Of a stretch of 64,000 nucleotides of DNA, positions 59,653 through 64,000 are shown piece by piece. Within the stretch, counting starts at the first letter, position 1. The number at the start of each line of letters is the position of its first letter. The position numbers and the translations under genes are program-made. The notes under the pieces were generated by a model. It had not been told where the DNA came from and did not search any database. It saw only the letters and a list, made by a program, of their open reading frames with translations. The stretch is from the NCBI RefSeq assembly GCF_903772925.1, contig NZ_LR812090.1:2562333-2626332 (forward strand). The letters are read 5' to 3'. The stretch comes from Alteromonas macleodii (GTDB lineage Bacteria > Pseudomonadota > Gammaproteobacteria > Enterobacterales > Alteromonadaceae).

Positions 59653-61395
59653 ATGACGTTAAAACTATTAATAAAAAGCCTAGTTAAACTCGTAACCTAT
59701 AGCATCTTAGCAGTACTTTTTTCACTTACCTCTTCGCTATCGTTTGCAGCTGAGACTGGTAATAGCATTTTAGAAGAAGCCTATGAAATACGAAGTTCAA
59801 ACCCTCAGAAATCAAGAGAGCTGTTTAAAAGTTTAGATAAAGCAAGCTTAAGCGAAGATGATAAGGAGCTTTACGATTTTACTGCAGCTTATATGAAGCT
59901 TGTAGCTGGAGACCTGTTGAGTGCCTCAGAAGCGTATCAACAGATTGCCGAAGGTGATTATTCGTTTCGCTATCAGTTTCAATCATACGCAGCGCTTGCT
60001 GCTCTCAATGCAGCAACCCAAAATTGGGCTGAGGCATTCTCTGCTATGGACTTTTTAACTGAGAATATAGACAAGGTCACCGCTCCCTTAGTTAAGGAAC
60101 AAGCCCACAATGCGATAATCAACTTTTACAGCTCTATTGACGAGAAAGAAACGGTAATTAGTTATGGAAACTCGTTGATTAGCGGGCAACACTCTCCTCG
60201 ATTCACGTGCTTTTTACACATGCAGCTTATCGTTGCTTTGGTCTCTACACAGGATGATTCACTCTCTGAAGATAGTTTTACTAAGGCGCTAAACTACTGT
60301 GAAAATGCAGAAGAAAAGATAGCGCTTATTGCTATTTACACACACTACGCTACCTATCTGTACAACAAAAACGAAATTGAAGCTTCGCTAGCGGTGTTAC
60401 ACTCGCATCTAAGCGAAGTTGAAAGCACTAAATATCCACCGTTGTTAGAAGAGTATTACGCATTATTAAGCAAAATTTATTTTTTACGCGAAGAGTATGA
60501 GAAAGCACAAGAATACGCTTACAAGGTGCTAGGTGAGGAAGAAGATACAGGTTACGCAGTCATCTCTGACATAGATGCTTATGAAGTCTTATACAAAATC
60601 GCAGAAAAACAGCAAAATTATGAAAAGGCGCTGCAGTTACATAAGGACTATGCAAAAGCGCGATCGCTAAATTTATCTAGTATGAGCAATAAAATGCTAA
60701 GCATTCATAAAGCACAGCAAGATAGTTTAATAAAATCGAACCAAATTACCCTACTCGATGCGGAAAACTCCCTGTTAAAAGCCAAGGCGCAGCTAGCGCA
60801 AGAAGAAAGCAATATACGCCGGCTTATTTATCTCGTACTATTTATGGCGTTCTTAGTGATAGCTTTTTGGCTGTACAAAAAAAGAAGCCATTACATTGCG
60901 CTTAAAAAAATCTCGCAAAGAGATGGACTTACCGGTATAGCCAACCGCACCTACTTTACGAAAATATCAGCTGAGCTTATAAATTATGCTGATCAGAATG
61001 CAAAGCCTGTTAGTCTAATTATTTTTGACTTAGATGATTTTAAAAAAATAAACGACACCTATGGACACCAAATAGGCGATCAAGCGCTTCAGAGTGCGGT
61101 AACTGCTGCATTAAAAGGTTGCAGACCAGATGACTACATCGGACGCTTAGGCGGTGAAGAATTTGGCATTATTTTACCTAACTGTGATTTGGAACAAGCT
61201 ATGACAGTTGCCCAGCGCTGCCGGAAACAAATAGAACTCACCAACCAATCAGGTTCACAACAGTTCAAACTTACAGCAAGCTTCGGCGTAGCTAGCGCTC
61301 CTAAGGTCGCATACGACTTTGAAGCTTTGTTTGAAAACGCAGATAAAGCACTTTACCAATCGAAAAACTCGGGCAAAAACCGAGTTAATATTTAG
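59653..61395 (+). CDS. Periplasmic-TPR diguanylate cyclase
   Basis: A 580-residue inner-membrane enzyme. A signal or first anchor segment (about residues 12-32) precedes roughly 350 residues of TPR-like helical repeats in the periplasm (AYEIRSSNPQKSRELFKSL, KIYFLREEYEKAQEYAYKVL). Next come a coiled-coil stretch and a transmembrane helix (about 393-410, IYLVLFMAFLVIAFWLY), then a cytoplasmic GGDEF domain with DLDDFKKINDTYGHQIGD and RLGGEEF at 498-504. The I-site R491-P-D-D is intact, so product feedback is expected, unlike the other cyclase of this window. It should make cyclic di-GMP in response to a periplasmic cue. It lies 600 bases before a TonB receptor. Confidence 0.93.
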   Translation: MTLKLLIKSLVKLVTYSILAVLFSLTSSLSFAAETGNSILEEAYEIRSSNPQKSRELFKSLDKASLSEDDKELYDFTAAYMKLVAGDLLSASEAYQQIAEGDYSFRYQFQSYAALAALNAATQNWAEAFSAMDFLTENIDKVTAPLVKEQAHNAIINFYSSIDEKETVISYGNSLISGQHSPRFTCFLHMQLIVALVSTQDDSLSEDSFTKALNYCENAEEKIALIAIYTHYATYLYNKNEIEASLAVLHSHLSEVESTKYPPLLEEYYALLSKIYFLREEYEKAQEYAYKVLGEEEDTGYAVISDIDAYEVLYKIAEKQQNYEKALQLHKDYAKARSLNLSSMSNKMLSIHKAQQDSLIKSNQITLLDAENSLLKAKAQLAQEESNIRRLIYLVLFMAFLVIAFWLYKKRSHYIALKKISQRDGLTGIANRTYFTKISAELINYADQNAKPVSLIIFDLDDFKKINDTYGHQIGDQALQSAVTAALKGCRPDDYIGRLGGEEFGIILPNCDLEQAMTVAQRCRKQIELTNQSGSQQFKLTASFGVASAPKVAYDFEALFENADKALYQSKNSGKNRVNI

Positions 61396-61997
61396 TTTGA
61401 TTGTTTATCCTCTATTAATAGCGCGACGGTGAGCAACACGTTTCCCATACGTGTAATCAGGGTGGTAGTGAGTAATTAAAAGTAAAAAAGCTGCCCACTA
61501 TCAACCTATTTACAACAATTTAATTAACATCCTCATTGCGTCGATAAAAACACATCTTATTACGCTCAAATGCAGAACTTACTTTCATATGTTCAATGGT
61601 TGAACTATTAACCCAAATCACCCTAATTTCGGTTGCAAAGTTTGTATTTTTAGTTGCGTTATCTCGAAGTAAAATCAAGTCAATAAACGCTCAATCAAAC
61701 TACATTTTGAACAACTGGTTATAAAAAGGACTAGTTCCGCTCACTTTTTTAACAATGCTCGCAATACATAGTGAAAACCTACTATTTAAGTAAACATTAA
61801 TTAAATGTTAACCACCCAGAGGGAGTAAGTTGTTTCATCGAAAAAAAATTGATTTCGCTTGTTCCTGCTCATTAAAATGCGCGCCCTCTTAGACATAAGT
61901 ATAAATCCGTATATAAATCGACATAGTAAGGCTTGCCTACAATTTTGGGCCTTATTTAACAACAAGCATATAAATTCTAATTCATTAGGAACAATCC
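61396..61997. other. Intergenic region, 602 bases
   Basis: Strongly AT-rich. Two open frames that overlap the receptor start on both strands have no protein-like features and are rejected. It presumably holds a long regulated leader for the TonB receptor. A short ACACG/CGTGT hairpin lies near 61435. No operator could be assigned. Confidence 0.5.
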
Positions 61998-64000
61998 ATG
62001 AAAAACATTGCAACTGCTGTTCGGTTAGCATTGGCTGGTAGTGTCGCTTTGACATCTGGCAACGTATTAGCGCAAGACTCAGCTTCTGAAAGCGCTGATG
62101 TTGAAAAAATTCAAGTTACAGGTTCACGTATTTCACGTCAGGGTGCGATCGCACCGTCTCCTGTTACCGCTATTTCTGGCGAGTCACTACTAAACTCTGG
62201 CGCGATGAACATTGGTGAAGTGCTTAACGAGCTGCCTTCTTTAGCGAATACCTTCTCGCTAGGTAACTCAAGTCAATTCATTGGTACTGCGGGTTTAAAC
62301 ATTCTAGACCTTCGCGGTATGGGCACCGACCGCACGCTTGTTTTGGTTGACGGTAAGCGTCATGTGTCTTCATCAGCGGGTACTGCTGCTGTCGATACCA
62401 ACACTATTCCTACTTCATGGATTGAGCGTGTAGAAATCGTAACAGGCGGTGCATCTGCTGTATACGGTACCGACGCTGTGACCGGTGTGGTTAACTTCAT
62501 TCTTAAAAAGAATATTGAAGGGTTTGATGTTAGCGCAACGCAAGGCTTTGCGCAGGAAAATGGCTATAAAAACGATAAGTACCAAGCGTCTTATGGTTTT
62601 AACTTTGACAACGACCGCGGCAACATCGCTTTTGCTGCTGAATACAGCTCTCAAGAGTCGCTAGATGCCTTGGACAACCCTTGGACTGCTACACCCTATC
62701 GCAACATGAGCTTTGAAAGCATCATGGGATTTGAGCGTAACGAAGATCAGCTGAATTCAACCGCCTACCCAGATTATATATACACTGCTAACGCAGGTTA
62801 CTACGTAATCAACAATGCGGGTGTATTCGGCGATGGCACAAAAACTTTCAACGCTGACGGTTCAATTAAAGACATATATATTGGTGACCAAGTAGATGGT
62901 TCTTTCTGCGCGAACTGTGATTCTTTCAACCTTCGCCAGTTCACACAGCTACAGCCAGAATTTGACCGCACTAATCTAAACGTTAAAGGTAACTACGAGC
63001 TTAACGACGACACGACGGTTTATGCGCAAGCAAAATATGCACGCACTCGTGCTATTTCTATGGCACAGCCGGCATTTTTCTTTGGTGATGCCGAAGCCTC
63101 AATTAAAAAGGGAAATCCCTTTTTAGATGAAAGCGTTGTTGAGTATATGAAAGTAAACGACGACCTTCAGAGTATTCAGCTAAATCGCATGATGACCGAT
63201 TTAGGAGTTCGTACGGAAGCTGACGAGCGTGAAACCTATCGCTACGTGTTAGGTGTAGAAGGCTATATCAATGATGAATGGAACTACGAAGCGTTTGTAA
63301 ACTACGGTAAAACAGAGCTAGAGCGTGAAAACCGCAATAACCTGATTTTGCAAAACTTCTACAACGCGATAGACGCTGTCACAGATGAGAACACCGGCGA
63401 GATCGTTTGTGCATCAGGTAGCGACGATGGCTGTGTACCTCTAAATATTATGGGATACGGTCAAGCCTCACAAGAAGCTATCGATTATGTGAATACCACG
63501 TCTGTAGGTACTAGCAAAATTGAGCAGTACAACGCAGGCGCAACAATCGCAAACTCAGGTATCTACGAGCTTCCAGCGGGCTACGTTGGCTTTGCCGCGG
63601 GTGTGGAATATCGCAAAGAGAAAAGTGAAATTGATGAGCCAGACAACGCTGCAGGTACCTTCTTCAATGCGCTAGGTGAAGACAAGGGTGAATATGATGT
63701 CTCTGAGGTATTCACTGAAGTTACTATTCCACTTCTTGAAGGTTTACCAGGCGTAGATTCGCTTACGTTCGACACAGCGGCGCGAATTGCTAATTACTCA
63801 TCTATTGGCAACGCAAAAAGCTGGAAGCTTGGTTTAGATTGGCAGGTTTTCGAAGACTTACGTGTTAGAGCAACTAAGTCATCTGCCCTTCGCGCACCGA
63901 ACATTAGCGAACTTTACGGTGAAGCCAGCCAAACGTTCTTCGATGTTGACGACCCTTGCCGAACAAAATACCTAGAAAACCTAGCTAATCCCGACCAGCG
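61998..64000 (+). CDS. TonB-dependent receptor, 3' end cut by window edge
   Basis: The open frame runs from the ATG at 61998 (ribosome site AGGA) to the window end without a stop: 667 complete codons of a protein expected to reach about 900-1000. The signal peptide ends near GNVLAQD. A TonB box-like VEKIQVTGSRISRQG follows, then the plug with VTAISGESLLNSG, NIGEVLNELPSL, LNILDLRGMGTDRTLVLVDG and VEIVTGGASAVYGTDAVTGV, then the start of the barrel. This is the large, cysteine-containing type of receptor that takes up oligosaccharides, peptides or other big substrates in Alteromonas and Xanthomonas. The substrate is unknown. Confidence 0.93.
   Translation, partial: MKNIATAVRLALAGSVALTSGNVLAQDSASESADVEKIQVTGSRISRQGAIAPSPVTAISGESLLNSGAMNIGEVLNELPSLANTFSLGNSSQFIGTAGLNILDLRGMGTDRTLVLVDGKRHVSSSAGTAAVDTNTIPTSWIERVEIVTGGASAVYGTDAVTGVVNFILKKNIEGFDVSATQGFAQENGYKNDKYQASYGFNFDNDRGNIAFAAEYSSQESLDALDNPWTATPYRNMSFESIMGFERNEDQLNSTAYPDYIYTANAGYYVINNAGVFGDGTKTFNADGSIKDIYIGDQVDGSFCANCDSFNLRQFTQLQPEFDRTNLNVKGNYELNDDTTVYAQAKYARTRAISMAQPAFFFGDAEASIKKGNPFLDESVVEYMKVNDDLQSIQLNRMMTDLGVRTEADERETYRYVLGVEGYINDEWNYEAFVNYGKTELERENRNNLILQNFYNAIDAVTDENTGEIVCASGSDDGCVPLNIMGYGQASQEAIDYVNTTSVGTSKIEQYNAGATIANSGIYELPAGYVGFAAGVEYRKEKSEIDEPDNAAGTFFNALGEDKGEYDVSEVFTEVTIPLLEGLPGVDSLTFDTAARIANYSSIGNAKSWKLGLDWQVFEDLRVRATKSSALRAPNISELYGEASQTFFDVDDPCRTKYLENLANPDQ

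Noticed and set aside
61801..62055. 84-codon minus-strand open frame and a plus-strand frame at 61859-62041 upstream of the last receptor
   Set aside because: Both overlap the receptor start and leader in wrong frames and have no coding character.
1..64000. Prophage, insertion sequences, CRISPR arrays, rRNA or tRNA genes
   Set aside because: None of the diagnostic proteins, repeat arrays or cloverleaf-like sequences were noticed when reading both strands; a tRNA scan was not possible here.

Overview
The window looks like a chromosomal segment of a marine gammaproteobacterium of the Alteromonadaceae, most likely Alteromonas. The basis is gene content and protein flavour: AlaA, YfbR, Dgt, MsrPQ and YchJ close to their enterobacterial relatives, large TonB-dependent receptors, a choice-of-anchor L/PEP-CTERM protein, many small lipoproteins, and base composition in the mid-40s % GC by eye. 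No rRNA, tRNA, CRISPR array, prophage or insertion sequence was found. Both ends cut genes: an RND pump on the left and a TonB-dependent receptor on the right.

Layout. 0-5.7 kb: two translationally coupled RND permeases. 5.7-11.7 kb: small secreted and membrane proteins, then alaA-yfbR-dgt (alanine aminotransferase, 5'-nucleotidase, dNTPase). 12-13.8 kb: msrP-msrQ, periplasmic methionine sulfoxide repair that needs molybdenum cofactor. 13.8-15 kb: a YqaA-type membrane protein starting at TTG, divergent from a small gene preceded by two overlapping LexA boxes. 15.2-21.3 kb: ychJ, a diguanylate cyclase, a lipoprotein, an SDR enzyme, a secreted alpha-amylase and another lipoprotein. 21.3-25.4 kb: a four-gene operon (histidine phosphatase, acyl-CoA dehydrogenase, APH-type kinase, quinone reductase-like) resembling a split ACAD10/ACAD11 module. 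25.7-32.4 kb: TonB receptor, XdhC-family protein, FrnE-like DsbA protein, SGNH hydrolase and hemN with an FNR-type site. 32.4-38.3 kb: molybdenum block moaB-moaC-moaD-moaE-modA-modB-modC with divergent moeB. ModA and ModC are both unusually long.

38.4-49.8 kb is more accessory: an aspartoacylase-family enzyme, an EreA/ChaN-like protein, an HExxH protein, a YefM/ParE-type toxin-antitoxin pair, a large zinc protease, YdcH, a peptidoglycan-binding protein and a PEP-CTERM protein. It also holds a start-less YdcH fragment and an orphan CcdA-like antitoxin. Perfect inverted repeats lie in several gaps here.

49.9-64 kb: two PLP aminotransferases (one with a Tat signal), a saccharopine dehydrogenase-like oxidoreductase, a Rho-N-like small protein, a fatty acid hydroxylase-family membrane protein, a GrpB-family protein, the MesX-MesD methionine synthase pair, a TPR-GGDEF diguanylate cyclase and the start of a TonB-dependent receptor.

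The strongest leads for new biology are the LexA-box gene, the split ACAD10/11-like operon, the orphan CcdA with its palindrome beside a YdcH relic, the enlarged ModA/ModC pair and the Tat-exported aminotransferase. All function calls are from reading the sequence; no database search was possible.
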